DNA of 64,000 nt from Nectonema munidae. Its lineage: Eukaryota; Nematomorpha; Nectonematoida; Nectonematidae. Positions 19,184-34,100 of this stretch are shown piece by piece (the stretch's first letter is position 1; each line of letters opens with the position of its first letter). A model generated the notes under the pieces. It was given only the letters and a program-made list of their open reading frames with translations. It was not told the DNA's origin and did no database searches. The stretch covers positions 79,501-143,500 of the forward strand of contig JAUIRK010001025.1 of assembly GCA_030549495.1 (NCBI GenBank), read 5' to 3'. The translations under genes and the position numbers were made by a program.

Positions 19184-22100
19184 CTATAATAGAAAAAAGC
19201 GATTAATACTCATATTGTCCTTTCAAGCCCAAAAGAAGTTGAATAACTCGAAAATAATGCCGAGAAAAAAGACATTTTACTAAATTTTTATATTTCTACA
19301 ATTTAAAAGGGAAGATTAAAAATAATTTAGCATGAAAATACTTCACGAAATATTCAAAAAAAATATATGGAAAAAGTTTAAGGTTTTTTCTCCTTTAGAT
19401 TTAGTAAAAATTAATAACACAAATTTTAAGAGAGGAGGTTACAAAGTAAATAGACTAAAATTATTTTTAGCTTGCTCGATTGATGAGCTAAATTTTATCA
19501 TCCAATCTCAAAATATGGAAGCCGATTTTTCACCAATCTTAAAATAATTCAAACTTTTTTGTTACAGTGAGAGCTTTTTCCTCCCCCTTGACTGTGACTA
19601 CTGTTCCTGTTGCCCTTCTGGATGAGTTGCCTCCTCATGGTTTAGATAATGACCTAAAATGGATAGGCTGATTGACTCTCGGACTCCGAGTCCAGCGTTC
19701 AGTGTTCTATCAAGGGAATACCCAACCTTTCAGTCTTTCGTACCCTTATACGTCGCCTTGGATCATGGAGGACCAGATATCTACGCCATAGATCCATTGC
19801 AACTAGATCGCCAGCGTCTGGTTCTGGCCAAGGGGGACTTTCGTTCAATAGACCGCGAGACAAAAGAACGTGCTCTCTTCTGTCTGCTCGAAGGAGTAGG
19901 TGAGTCGATTCTTGATACTCTCTCAACAACGCTCAGTTGACTGCTACGAATAACGTTCTGCGATTGATGCTGTCTGCCGTTGATTTGGAGAATGCTGGCC
20001 GCTTGGGAATCACTCATGTTCCCGAAACGCCCAAAATTCTTCTTCGCGCAGAGCCAAAGCCTCGCAGCGCCCTTACAACTTGCGACGTAACTCGAAACCT
20101 GGTTAAGGTCACTCCTATTGAGTTGGAGACTAACCTTCACATTGCTCGTCTTGACTTCGTCTCATCTCTAGAGGTTCATAAACTCCCTCTGCCTCTCAAT
20201 CTTGAGAGCACCCTACGGCCCGCGGGTCAAATCAGGCCCGTGAAGGCTTTTTACCAGGCCCGCAAAAACCTTTTTATTAAAAATGGTTTCCCCAAAATCA
20301 TGGATTTTGCAAGAAAAAAAGTCACTATTTGAGAGTACTTATAAATGTGGGCAGTTATTTACGAAAATGAAATACGCAAAATCAAAAACAAGATCAAGGC
20401 TGACAGATGATCACCTCGATAATAACCTAAAAGTAGCGTCGCCTCCAGCATTTAATCAAATATTGAGACACTGGTGAAGAAACAAAGCCAAGATTTTGCA
20501 TTAGAATGAGGTTTTGTTACAATTTTTTCTCATTTAGCATTATAAAATGAATACACAGTGCGTTTCAATAAATTGAATTGTTTTTAATAAATAATTTTGC
20601 TTTTACTATTTTTGCTTTCATAAGCATTCTATATAAAGCAAACCATAGACAGATTTATAATTAAAAAAAGCAAGTATAAGTGCGTATGTGTACATATCTA
20701 TAATTATTGCTCCTGGCCCTTGTCAGGCTTTGAAAACATAATCAGGCCCACATCTTAACAAAGTTTGCCCATGCATGTTCTAGTTGATCAACCTTTTTCT
20801 CTGAAGTTACCTCTTCTATTCTTTCTCCTCTTCCTCTATTACCGCTTTACTAGATTTTGGAACCGTTCCCTCTGGTAACCACCATACCCATTGTTTTGAC
20901 TGGACGCTCCCGGAATAGCGTTTATCCTGAGCCTAATGGAACTCTAGGTAAAACTAGAAGAGAATGAGTTATTGAAGAATGGTTTGCTGAGTCGGAGGTT
21001 TCAAAGGGGGAGGAGTCAAATTTCAGAGTCGAGGTGTTTTTTAAGTATTTTGAATGATGAAGAAAAAGATTTCCGGTTTTACAACTATGAAAAAAAATTT
21101 CTTCAATTTTACGTTTTTAATTTTCCCTATTTTGTTCGTCCCCTAATTTTAAATCTCTTTTTCTCATATCTTTATCAACTACTTCTTTCCAGGTTATTTT
21201 TTTTAGCTTTTTTGATAAACTCTCTTTTCGATCTCCTATTTATATGGTCAACCATCTTAGCTTTTGCTTTTTTATTATTTATTTCATTTACTTGACATAA
21301 ATTTCCTATTTTCTCATTACTTATTCTACATTGTAAACTAAAATTACAAATAATTCTGACCATTCTCATTTTTGTTGTATCTAAGCTTCTTTCAATGCCC
21401 AACTCTGTCCACTATATACTAAACCTGATCTAATACAACCTTTATAAACATAACCTTTTAAATTTAGAGAGAAAGAACCGCTATACCAAATACTGCTTAA
21501 AGATTTAATTTTTTTCCAAGCTAGTCTTATACTATGGTCTACTGAATTCCCCACACTACCTACCTGTTGTTAATTTGATTGATATATCAGTGCGTATGCA
21601 ATGACAAGAAAATAGGTATAATTAAATTGCCAAGGGTTATAAGATCATCTGTATACTGTAAGAGGAAGTAAGAATAATAAAGTCTGCAGTCATACTAATA
21701 GATGAGGTATAGTGCAATTAAGGTCTGGATATTAACACATTTAAGATGTGGATAGATCATTAATACATCACTACTCTATCTAAAATCTGTTAAATAAGAA
21801 AATTGATTAACTTCTTCCAATACTACTCCTTCTAATTGAACTTTTTCATTAATTTAAAAAGGCTTACTTTTAATAAGCTATCCTAAATCTTAGAGCACCT
21901 ACTGTGTACCCTTTTTTGCAAAATAAACAAAGAACAGAATTAATTTTAGCTTTTTTTCCACAAACGCTTGAATAATAATAATAATAATAATAGTAAAGAA
22001 TTACCAATAGCACTCCATATCAAAAAAATCATCCAAGTTATGAAGGAAATCTGACAGAGTAGGTAGACATTGACAAACAAACTGAGGGTAGGAAAAAATG

Positions 22101-25100
22101 GAATCAAAGGAACCTGAATAGAGAAAGAAATGTGAAGTGCAATTTTAAAATACATTTTTAGGCAGAGAAAGCGCAAATTAAAAAAAAGAGTCTAGAAAGG
22201 TGAGCAGTGATGCACGCGTGATACTTCGAATGATGAGCCAAAATTCGGACAAGAAAGTTGACAGTCAGGAACTGGGAAGACGAAGCTATCGCACACAGGT
22301 CAAATGCGATACGCAAGAGCATGAATACTCCAGTGTCAGTCACTATATTTTATTATTGAGAGGTCTTGACGTTAATATTGAAAATAGAGTTTCATATCAT
22401 TTATTTTGCACTTCTTTTATTATTTTCTTAACAAACAATTGTGTCATTTGGGGAGAATGAAATAGCTAGTGAGGTTTTTTGATGCTATGTAAATAAAGAA
22501 AGTAAACCATTGCAAAATATATTTGTCATCTGGGAGGACCGCGATAGATAACCAAAAATCGTGAATAGTATATGAAACATACAAAGCATACGTGGTTTAG
22601 CCAAACTACCATAACCTGTGCCAGCCTCATGAACGGTGTTAAAGTTTTTTGTTAATTCAATATTATTTTGTAATAAACAAATAAAGATATCCACGTTAAG
22701 TTTATTATTTAGATATAAAATAATCATTAATAAAAGACTGTTTCATTTTTTCACATCTATGGTAGCTGTCATATGTGCCAAGCCTATAACTTGCTCAAGT
22801 AAGATGCATTGCCATGATATGAAGTTAAAATTTATGAGTTTAAAATTGAGAAGCATCGTAGTTATTCGATTATTTCAAATAAATAGTTTTCAAATGTTAT
22901 ATCTAATATAAAATACTCGAGGGAAAAAAGTTTGGATATCAATAAAAAATAACAAGTAACTTTTAAGGTTTATACACACTATTTAAAAAAATTCTATCAT
23001 ACTTGTTTTTATTTTTTCTAAATCGGTTTCAATATTACGCAATTTTACTAAACAAATGATTTATTACAACTGAAGAAAAGAATAAATTTCATTGCTAAAT
23101 ATGATTTTAATATGATAAAAATTGCTATTTATTAAAGTGTAAACGAAATTGATAACTAGCAGTTTAGGACATTACCTAGTAACAAAGTAGCTAAACACGA
23201 AATTAATAGACAGGCGATGAACTAGCACAGTTTCTCTTTCTTCAATTACTACTCCACTTAATATCAAGCACACAGGAAAGAGTTTGTTTTTATTTTACAA
23301 ACATGAAAGCATATCATGATTAGCTTTTTCTCCGGTATCTATGATTATTACATACCCACGTGCAAGCTTGCTTACCTTCTCTTGTTAAAACTGCTTTCTC
23401 ATTTTGTTTAGAATGTGAATAATAAATTATAAGTTATGTGAAGTAATTTCATATGTTAACTGGCGCTGGACTGTGTTAGGCAGGTGGCGCTCTTATGCAT
23501 GAGTGGTGATCACCAGTGCCCGCGCTAACTATATAATATTGGGGCACGTGCCCCCCCCCCTGTATTAATCTTTGCCCTCCCTAAAATTTTTGGTTTTGCC
23601 CCATGCACTTTTTAAAGGAAAAATAAATAAGCAAAAATTGTACACAATAATCTTATATAAATGCTGGTGTATGTGTATGTATAATATGAGATTTCTATAG
23701 GTTTTTATACAGTACTTCATGCTTTTCAGCAAAGTAATATAGGATATAAAGTAATTATGAAAACTGTGCTTTTTAATCACATATGCCTCTGCATAGCTTA
23801 TGAGAGAAAAAGAAAAAAAGACAAAAATCTACTCATTCTTCAATCATTGTCAAATGTGGCTCCAGAAGTATTCTCTTTCTATTTTTCTCTAACAAGATTT
23901 TTTGAGAGATATCGGATGCATGCCTAATACATATACATACTATATATAATGAAAGACAACACAGAGCAAAATGATCGTGAAAACTGTCTTTTTATATCAC
24001 ATATGCTAGTACGTAGATTATGGGAGAGAGAGAAAAAGAGAGACAGCGATATCTGCACTCCTCAATCAATGTCAAAGGTTGCTGCATCATTATTTTCAAA
24101 TGTGTTTCTTTGCCCCATTTCAGCTCACCTTGAAATTTTGCTTTAGCGCGGGCACTGGTGATCACTATCCCTTGATGTCTAAATTAGAAAGTCACAAACA
24201 AATAGAATCATGCATAACTTCTTTTTGATTCAATTTTAGATCCTCATCTCTATTTTCTACAAAATGCGTAACTATTTGGACTTCAAAGGGTCAAAAAGGC
24301 AAATGGGAATATGAAATATTAGAAAAATTTTGTGAACAGTCACCACTTACCACGGACATTTTAACTGTGAATATTGAGAGAAAATGTCTCTCAAAAAAGA
24401 AGTGTCATATAATGGGTCGTAAGTTTTCACCAACTTTGAATTAATAAAAATGTTTTCATAGATTTATTCCTACTTCTTTAAAAATTTATCATTTTGTTTT
24501 TCATGCACGCTTTTATGAAAAAAATTAAAACTGCTGTCAGTTGTCTTAGATACTCGCGGTTGGATTATGAATTGTCTGGTATCTCCTTTATCGGGATATT
24601 TAGTTAAGCAGTGCACTCGCAGTTTCGGTACTTGACCGATGATTGAGGATCTACTGTAATTTCAAAAAGGCAGCATTAAAAGAGCGAGGCAAACCTTGAA
24701 GCTTAGCGGAACTTTGGACTGCGGTTGGAAGAGTATGGAGAAGAGGAGCAAAATGAGGAACGCTGTGATGGAGCCTGTTACGATTTTGAAATGGAGGGGA
24801 GAGAAAAGGGTTTGGGAAGCGTCATTGTTGAGGATGAAAGAGAGAAATAATACTAAGATTGCTAAAGCAAAGAAAAGGAAGATTTGACTAAAACATTCAG
24901 TCATTTCACGAATTGTATATAAAAGATACTCCAGAGTGGTGTAACATGAGACATAGCGAGTTTTCACAGTTAATATGATGGCTTATAGAAATTCTTTATG
25001 GAGGAAAGTGAGCTCAGGTTGGTCTTACAATTAACTAGTTAATTGGTATATTTGTTAGCTCTCAAATCGGAAACTAAGTTGTTGCTATATTTTCTACGGA

Positions 25101-28100
25101 GCAGAAAAATAACACAGAATTAGACTGTACAGTTATGTTATATACATATACTAAAAAAATTTCTTAGACAGCTGTGAAAAAGCCACTAAGGTAACATCAT
25201 CTCGAGAAGGAAGTTGTGCACGTCTGCTATAATGCAGAAATATAAATGATGTTGCTTACTGACTAGAGTTGTTAGGATTGTCACGATTGTTGAGCTTCTA
25301 TTCGTTGCATCTGGAGATGAACTTTCTTCCACATTGAGATTGTTGTTATCATCAGGTCTGAGAGATGCAAAAAATATAAATGAACAATGTCAAGATTTTT
25401 AAAACCATTGATCCAAAAACATCAATCATTTGTCAGGAAATCTTCTAACTCTCAGTTTGCGAGTTGCGGTCTTTTTGAATCCCAAAATTTGTTAATCATA
25501 ATTTTTCTTTTCAATTAAATATAAACTACATCTGTTTAAATATCTATTAGTTTACTATTCAAAAAATAGTGTTTTCTTATTTCGGTTCTCTTTATTGATG
25601 ATCTTTTAGACAATTAATAAATTAACTCTACTTTTTTTATTTTTTAGAATTTGTAAAATTGAATTGCTTACTATGATTTTTTTTTTCTTTTTGGAAATAG
25701 CTTTCAAACTTTTGACGTTTTATCATGCGTATTATAGTAGCCGTGGATGTACGTAATCCATCATTCATTTTGTTTTAGAAGGTGGGTTGTCCTCTTTGGA
25801 GGGTGCACCTTTCTTATGGATACAAACTTCAAACTTTCCATCGCTTTCTTCCATCTATCTCTATCCTTCATATCCTTTATGTCGATTTCGTACATACTCA
25901 TATCCTTTTCAATTGCATTCTTCCATTTCAGACAAGGTCTACCGCGCTTCTTCCTTCCATCTTCCATTTCAGACAAGGTCTACCGCGCTTTTTCTTTCCA
26001 TCAATCCATAAGTATCCATAAGGTTTTGTTGGAGCAATGGTTTTATGACCGGATGCCCTTCCTGACGCTTTCGCACCCTGGATGTACGTAATTCATTCGT
26101 AGTAAACCTTTTCGTTTCGGGTCAAAAGTTTGGATATTGAATCATTTTTACAGATTTGTCATACGATGAAAGTTTGATTAAATATTATAGTCGCTATGGA
26201 TTTAAGTAATTCACTCGTTCGGTAAAAAAGTTTGCATCTTGAATAATCTTTAACAAAAGGAGTATAATATTGCTAAAATTAATAGTGAATTTACAAGGTA
26301 CTTTGAGTGATCAATTTACATTCATTATTTACCTTCGAGACACGAGATAAAAGCTTACTGTTAAAGATACTCACGTATCTTAATTGAAGATCAATTAATG
26401 TTAATTGATGAACATCACAGTGTTTCATATTTTTTTATGATTGAAATTTTAAATATAAAATATGGTTATTTTTTAAAAGAAGAATAACTGTATAATTTGG
26501 AATATTTTTGATATGTAATTTTTGTGCATGTGGGCGGGCATCTTGCCATCAAAAAGAATGTTTTTATTTTTATTGAAAGGTCCTCAGTCGTCAGACCCGA
26601 TAAAAGTGGTTTCCAATTCTTGTTATGTAAAGTACAGTTAAATTCTTTCTAACTTTACTCAATTTTCATTCGAAGAAATGCTCAACAGTGTGTGTCGCAT
26701 TCGTTATGATCGAGGTAAGTAATTTTATTAGTGCAGTAGAATTGTTTTGTTTGAATGCATAATTTTATTGATTTATCTATTTTTAACTTAAAGCCATAGC
26801 AATCCTCATTTTCGATATGCACAGCGGCCTGGAATCCTGAGTGTTAAGAGGAAGAAGGTTTAATTAAAGCCCTCGCGTCTTCAAACTCGAAGGCGGAAAA
26901 AACTTTCTTCGAGCGTTTTGGACATGCCCAGTGCCTCCATACGATTTCAGAGATCGGCAGAATACAGATCGTCAAAGTTTGCATCGATGTGACACGAGCA
27001 AGTTATGGGGTCTCGTGTCTTCTTGCTCGTAGGATGAAGCCATTCGTGGATGCAGACTTCGTTGTTGTGTCAAAGGCACTCCTTTTCTAAGCTCATGCCA
27101 CCGCTGTTTACAACGTTCTGCTACAGCCAGCACACTTATCTAAACTCCCGTCTTTCTTATAATTTCCTCATTTCTTTTTTGTCTCGTAGAGTTATTACCT
27201 TCATCATCCTTCTAAGCATCTTCATTTCAGTCGCCATTAATTTTTTTTCATCTTTTTTCTTCAAGCTCCAACATTCACAACCATATGTCAAGACCGGTCG
27301 AACAATTGTGGTGTAGATCTTCGCTTTGAGTTTCATTGACATTCTTTTATCACTAATGATCGCTTTAACCTCTTTCCATTTTAACCAACTGGCATTGACT
27401 CTTGCTTGGACGACTCTTTCACAGCATCCATTATCCATAATTTGGGTTCCCAAGTATTTGAAATTTTTATACCTGTTTCATTTTATTCCTGTGTCTATCA
27501 TTTTGCTACATATCATGATCTTCGTCTTTTCAGCATTCATCTTGAGCCCTTATTTCTGCAAACTCACTTGCCATTTTATAATTTTGTAATCTCATCTGCT
27601 CACAGTCTGCTCCAAAAAGTCTTATCTGGCCCTCACTCTGAAAAGGTTGCCTGCCTCTGATTTATAGCTATTTTTTCAATTCCAATTACTATCCCTAAGT
27701 TTCGGAGAACTTGTCTTAGAATCCTTAAATTTAGATAGAGAATTTAATCCGCTTACTTTTTGTTATCAACTTTTTTTAGCGTTGCGAGAGCTGGAGCATT
27801 TGGACGATATCTGAAAGAAAACGAAAAGAAAATTAATAATAAAAAATCGCGCATAAATTTGTCACAACGCGTATCTACTAGAATTGATTCTCATAGGGGA
27901 GTGAGTAAGCTTGGATAGATGCTTGTTTTCGATCCAACATCACCCCTTCCTTGCTCATAGATGGAGGCAAGCGGTTTCAATGAAAATACGCCAAGGTACC
28001 TTTACTTTTACCTTCATTTTCATAAGAATCTCAAAAAATTCGAAACTTTCGAGAAATAATCTTGGTATTTTAGACAAGATATTGATGTGTACACGTTTTT

Positions 28101-31100
28101 TTACTACACCAACCCATCATCTTTGATCTTCTTAAAATGAATTGTGTATTGATTCATTTGATAATCAGAAGTTACAATTTACCAAAGCAAAAAACGTCAA
28201 CAATCGAAATAGAGCATATTTTATATACTCAAAACAATTAAACGGGGGAATTAATCAAGTATATAAAAAAGAAAGAAAAACCCTCATATAAAGAGTTTTT
28301 CTCTATGATACAAATGATTTTTTCTGGAAAATAAAAAAGCGAATTAGACTGATTAGCGTTGAGTCTAACACATAAGACATTTATCACTAAATAAAACAAC
28401 AAGATCATACTTTTGCAAAAAAACGTAGCTTGAGTAAATGTTGTACTTGTAAAATAAAACAAAGAGACGCAATACAATTGGACACGTGAAGAATATTTGT
28501 GTAAATACTATTATTATACTATATTTATATAAACGAAATGTGAATTTAATAAGTAATTCATTTTTCTTATGTATTGGATACCTTTAACTCTACTTTTGCA
28601 AAAAAAAATTGTAAACAGAATTTTAAGGTAGGTGAATTGATCGTTTTGTTGGCTTATGGTAGATTTTAATTACCAAAAAATATAAAAAATTTGCTTTCTC
28701 AGTGAATAAAACTTTTTTTGAGCCAAAACACGGCACGTATTCTGAAAATCAATGTCTATTTTACGCGATCGCCACTTTAAAAAGAAATTAGTCGGTAGGT
28801 TAAACCGACAAACGGAAGTTAACTTGATGAGAAAGAAGGACTTAACCAGCGCTAGGCAGTCGAAGAGAAAACTCCGGTTGCAAATACCGAACAACGTAAA
28901 CGCGAACTCTTCGCTTCCGACTTCGACTGAGGAAGGGAGGGGCATTTGTCCATATGCTTACAAAAACGAAAGTATTTTTTTCTTTATTTAACCTTTTTAA
29001 GTTCCAATGCTCCCATTTGGGAACATAAGTAATTTCATCTTCACCTGCTTTTTTCAATGACTTTGAATATAAATCGTCTGCGTTTTTTAGATATCGTCTG
29101 ATTTCTATGGTACTTAATGGCTTAAAATACTTAGAAAAATATAAAATATAGCTTTTTCAAGCAAAATGAATCACAAATATAAATGAAAAATTAATTAATT
29201 ATGACAAGTCCACGTTTTTCATATGAAAACTATAAGTAGCTTAAACACGTTGAACAAAAAATAGTTTTTGACGTTTTATCATAGGATAAAGATGGAATCA
29301 ATGTTATTACATGTTTTATTTATTTTCTATTCAAAGTTATTCAATCAAAGATTTGCCCAATTCGAACAAGTAAAAAGTCTCCTTCTTACTTTTGTTTAAG
29401 TAGCATTCTGCAGAAACTAGGAAATATAGTATGGAACTCTGAATATATGATATATCCAAAATATTGAAAAAATGAAGGGTTTGTCATCATCTAGAATCTA
29501 GATTAATATTCGTTTGAAATAAAAGTTGAATGACGTGTAAACTTGAAACAATTCCAAAATATTCTTTTACTTTTAATCGCTGCTTTTAGACTTTATATTT
29601 TAAAAAAGCCATCGTGGCGTCGATAAGAAAAAATAAATATTCTGTTGCATGAAAAAATAGAACATAAATGTTGTTTTAGAGCATTGAAAAATTTTGAATG
29701 AAAATGATTTGTACGTTTTTTTTTTTAATTTATGCGTTTCGGTCCAATCGACGTTGATAAATCGAGAGAGTTAAAATGTTTTTCCCGAACAATTCATTTC
29801 ATTGAAATAACAAAAAAAACCTTAAAATGATAACACAAATGGCAACGATTGAGTAAGCTAGAAGAGTCACAATGACCATTAAATCTGCGAGGATCTCTGT
29901 ATCAAACGCCATCACAAGTAGCACTATTGAGTAAATAGAGAGTGAATTAGCAAAATAGAAAATACATCTCATAGATTATTATAATTGAAAATAGTTTCAT
30001 TTTTATAAAACTTTAAATAAATTTGAATCGTCCTACTCCAGTGCGAAGAAAGCGAATTTAGCATCTGGCTTTTAAGCAGGTCTGAGTATCACACTCGAAA
30101 GTATTGGACAGCCAGACCATTCCAACTTTTAACATAATTTGCAATAAATTTGGTTTGGTCCTGAAAATGACTCATTAAATTTGTATATAAAGTAAACAGA
30201 AATAGAATAAACAATTTATTGTTCACAACGTTTAAAAAAGTGAATTTTCGACGACAATTAACTACATCAGGAGAAAATGGAGCGATTAGTATAGGTGGTC
30301 GTTTTTCAATGTTTTAGTATCAATTTCCTTTGCCTTTTATTAATTCAATTAAATCGTTCTATTTTTAAACTTCGAAAAAATGCCTATGAAACAAATGACA
30401 AAAAAAGTTAAGAGTTTATTTCATGCAAAAGTATAGAGTGTAGCGCAAAGTCTTCAAAAGGTATGATTAAAACTATAATAATGCAAAACAAACGAATGTC
30501 TATCAATTTCAAAAGGATAGAAATGAGGTCAAAGTCGGAATAGCAAAATTAGGAAGAGTTGAAGTCCACACAGTTCCACACATTACTCTCGTTTGCTGTA
30601 AAAAATGTTAGATTTTATTTCAATGGTAGTTTTTATGAACAAGTAGATGGTGTCGCAATGGGGTCACCACTGGGACCTACATTAGCGAACATCTTTGTTG
30701 GTTATCAAGAAAAGAAGATCGTGGACAAAAATAAAATTTCCTTTTTGCACTATGTAGATGATATTTTAATTTGTGCGAAGATGAAAAGCAGTTTAAAGGT
30801 CTTGAGTTCTCATGCAATGCCCTTCATCCGAATCTTGTCTTCTCGTCAGAAATAATGACACATTTTGCCACTCCTTTTCTTGATGTGTATATTCGAAGAC
30901 ATAGAAATAAAATAACTACAAGTACTTTTAGAAAGCCAACTTTCATTCATTCACTAGTTTTGAATACAAAGTGAACCTAATCAAGTGTTTGGTTTACAGA
31001 GCTTACAAAATTTATTCCGATTTTCAGATTCTAAATATGGAAATGAAAGAACTTAAGAAAATTTTTCAAATGAACTCATACCCAATCAAACTTATTGAAG

Positions 31101-34100
31101 ACATCATAAACAGAACTATTCAAAAGCTCAAAAATCCTCCTTCTCCTGTTTTTGGTCCAGCAAGGTTAACATACACAATAAAATTACCCTTTAAAGGTGA
31201 TTCGTTAGCATCGATGCTTGACAAAAAGACGAAACGTATAATATCGAACTATATAAGTTCAGTGAAAGTCAATGTAGTGTTCCTTTCTTCGCGGGCTCTT
31301 CCTTTTATAACAAAAAACTGGTTGCCAACGTCTTTATCAAAAAACATCGTGTACAGATACATCTGTAACTGTGGTTGCAGTTACATTGGCCAAACGAGTA
31401 AAAATTTTGTGTCCAGAATTGAAGCTTCTACCTGCTATTTCCAAACTTCAAATGAAAAATCTGTCAGCAATAGGTAAGCATCTACTCTCTTCTACTTCCT
31501 GAAGACTAAATTACAATGCACACACTTTCAAGTGGTAAAAAAGGTCAACGATAGTGCTCTATTAATTATATATATATATATATACAGGGTGGTCCAAAAA
31601 AAAAGTTTGGTTTAAAATTTATTAATAAAACTTCAACTAAAATGTCAAGAATAACAATAGTTAGAAAAATTGTTCTATGTGTTTTCTTTCGGCTTCGATT
31701 AACTTGCGAAGCCTAGGTCTAAATTGTTCAAAAGCAGAATCGATCTCATTCTGAGGTGCCCTAGCTCCATCTTGTTGAAATAAAAATATTGTCCAGAGGC
31801 TAAAGCCTTCATCTCAGGAATCATCTTTGCTAAGAGGTTATTTCGATCATATTCTCCGTTGTTTTTGACACCAGGATCTACAAATGAATCGATGTTTTTC
31901 CAAGCTTAGAAGCAGCAAGAGAAATCATTACAGTTTTAGGAAAATGAGACTTCGTAGAGAACAATCTCTCATTAGAGATCTCATTTTTCTTTTTACTCGC
32001 TTCAAAATACAGCCTTTCATTTTGTGCATTCAAGGGAAGCTCAACTGTGAATATCTTCTCATCACTAAAAAAACAGACCTTCAATTTGTGTGCATCAACA
32101 AGCGCAACAACAAACGACTCGTTTAACTTCGTTTGAAATGCTGAATTTTTGACCACCAATTTTTTTATAAGGTTTAAGGCCGAGATCTTGATTGATGATG
32201 CGTTTGATGTTACTCTTGGAAATTCCTATTGACTTTGATATTTGTGCAGGTGTTTCGTGACTTCCAGGTTGACTTTCTTGACTGAGAATCCTTTCTGAAA
32301 CTTCTTTGATGTTCTTGTCATTTCTTGCTGTCTTAGGACGGCCGCTTCCAGCTTTTCTTTTTATGCCTCCAGTTTCACCAATTTTCTTTAGATATACCTA
32401 ATCCTCCTAAAGTCCATTTTTTCTGAGGGAATTCTTTCATTAATTTCATTCTGCCGTACTTCTTATATATTCGGTAATGTTTAATAAGAATGTTATCTTC
32501 TTCATTAGAAGGCATCATCTATTATCTGCTTTTTGATAAATATCGTCTGATTTTTCTGATAATGAATGGGTTAAATATAAAAATAACAATTTCAAAATGC
32601 TTACTATATAAAAAACATCTAATACGCTCTTAGGTCTAAATTTTTACTATGTATGTTGGATAATAAATACGGAGTTATTGATAATTTTAAAGAGCGAGCG
32701 TTTTTTTTCGACGACCTGTATATATTACTACAATATAATAAAGTAATAAATGAATTAAAAATTATTTATAAGTTTTAATTCGGTGATTTTAAACATTTTT
32801 TTCTCTAAATATTGATTTACAGAGAATATGGAACAAAATTGAAGAAAAAAGGTACAGTTACCTGTGAACGATCCAGAAAATAGAGCGGCATAGAGAGGCA
32901 CTTGGTGTTTTGCATTCACTTTGCCCAAAAACGGGAAAAGAAGGCCATCTGAAGCAATGGAGTAAATTACGCGAGGCGTAGGAAATACAGCGCCCATCAA
33001 GCTAATGAGAAACACATATTGTATACGCCATTTTCATTTGTTATATATATACTAGAGATACAAATATTCAGCTTTTTTTTAATTCACCTTCCTGTGCCAT
33101 TTTTAGATGAACTTTTATATATAAATCACCAAAATAAACTTCTTTTGATGATACCTCGAAAAAAGGTCACCCATAACATAAGTTTTATTATTCGCTCACT
33201 CAATCGCAAGTATGGTTTTCTCATTTTTATTTTAATTCATCCAAACTGAATATATATATATGGCCATAAAATGAAATTTTGTTTTTTTAGATTTTTTAAT
33301 ATGTCGTTCAAAAAAAGTTGTAATATAATTGAAAAAAAAACAAAAAAAATAGGGGCTGAATTTGACGCAGTTTCAAACATGCCCGAGCAGAACTATGATA
33401 ACTATTAAATAATTTTCTTTGTCTACAAAGATAGAATCCTCATTAAAAAACAAATAGTTGGTAGGTATCAATCACTTGGTAACACAATTAAAAGTAGAAA
33501 AGAGAGAATCAAAGTCATAACAAATGAGGTTTGTTTGCTTTGGAAAGAAGTTTTAAATTTTCCGATTGTATCAAAGCAAGCTGTGAATTCAAAAATTGAG
33601 GAAACAATTGTTTTGTATGACTTGTGTCCCAAGCCAATATATCCACTAGAAAGGCATCGGAAATATGTGAACAACTGTCTCAAGAAGGTATTAATATGCC
33701 GTCACCAACACAGCAAGGTATCCACAAAGCATTTTTCAGAGAAGCTAACAAAATAAAACTTTTTTAATCGAAAATTTACACAAGTATGAATGGAGTTTAC
33801 ACTTCGACGGCAAATACATTGAAGGCCGTTGTTATCAAAAATGAAATAAAAGGAGTGAAATTGAGTGTCATAAAATTAAACGATGGCAAAGCGGAGTCTA
33901 TTTCTGAAGGAATCGCGAATGTTTTAGATGAATTTGATTTGTGGGGTTCGATTTTGATGATAGTAGTTTGCGATACAACAAATGTGAACACCGGCCAAAA
34001 AACGGAGTTGTAGTGAAACTGCAAAACATGTTTTTAACCAAAAATGTGACTAAACCTCAATTCGTCAGCTGCCAGCATCACGTCTTGGATCGTATTTTGC

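Noticed and set aside
24530-24660. Possible pogo-like terminus reading CAGTAGATCCTCAATCATCG on the minus strand
   Set aside because: Only one end was found; no partner terminus or transposase nearby.
24862-24967. Extension of the CAT exon 12 frame upstream of 24861
   Set aside because: The frame stays open, but only the TTTGCTTTAG acceptor keeps phase with exon 11 and the CAT alignment.
28670-29057. Overlapping open frames on both strands in CAT intron 9
   Set aside because: No recognisable family, no splice sites in consistent phase; likely compositional.
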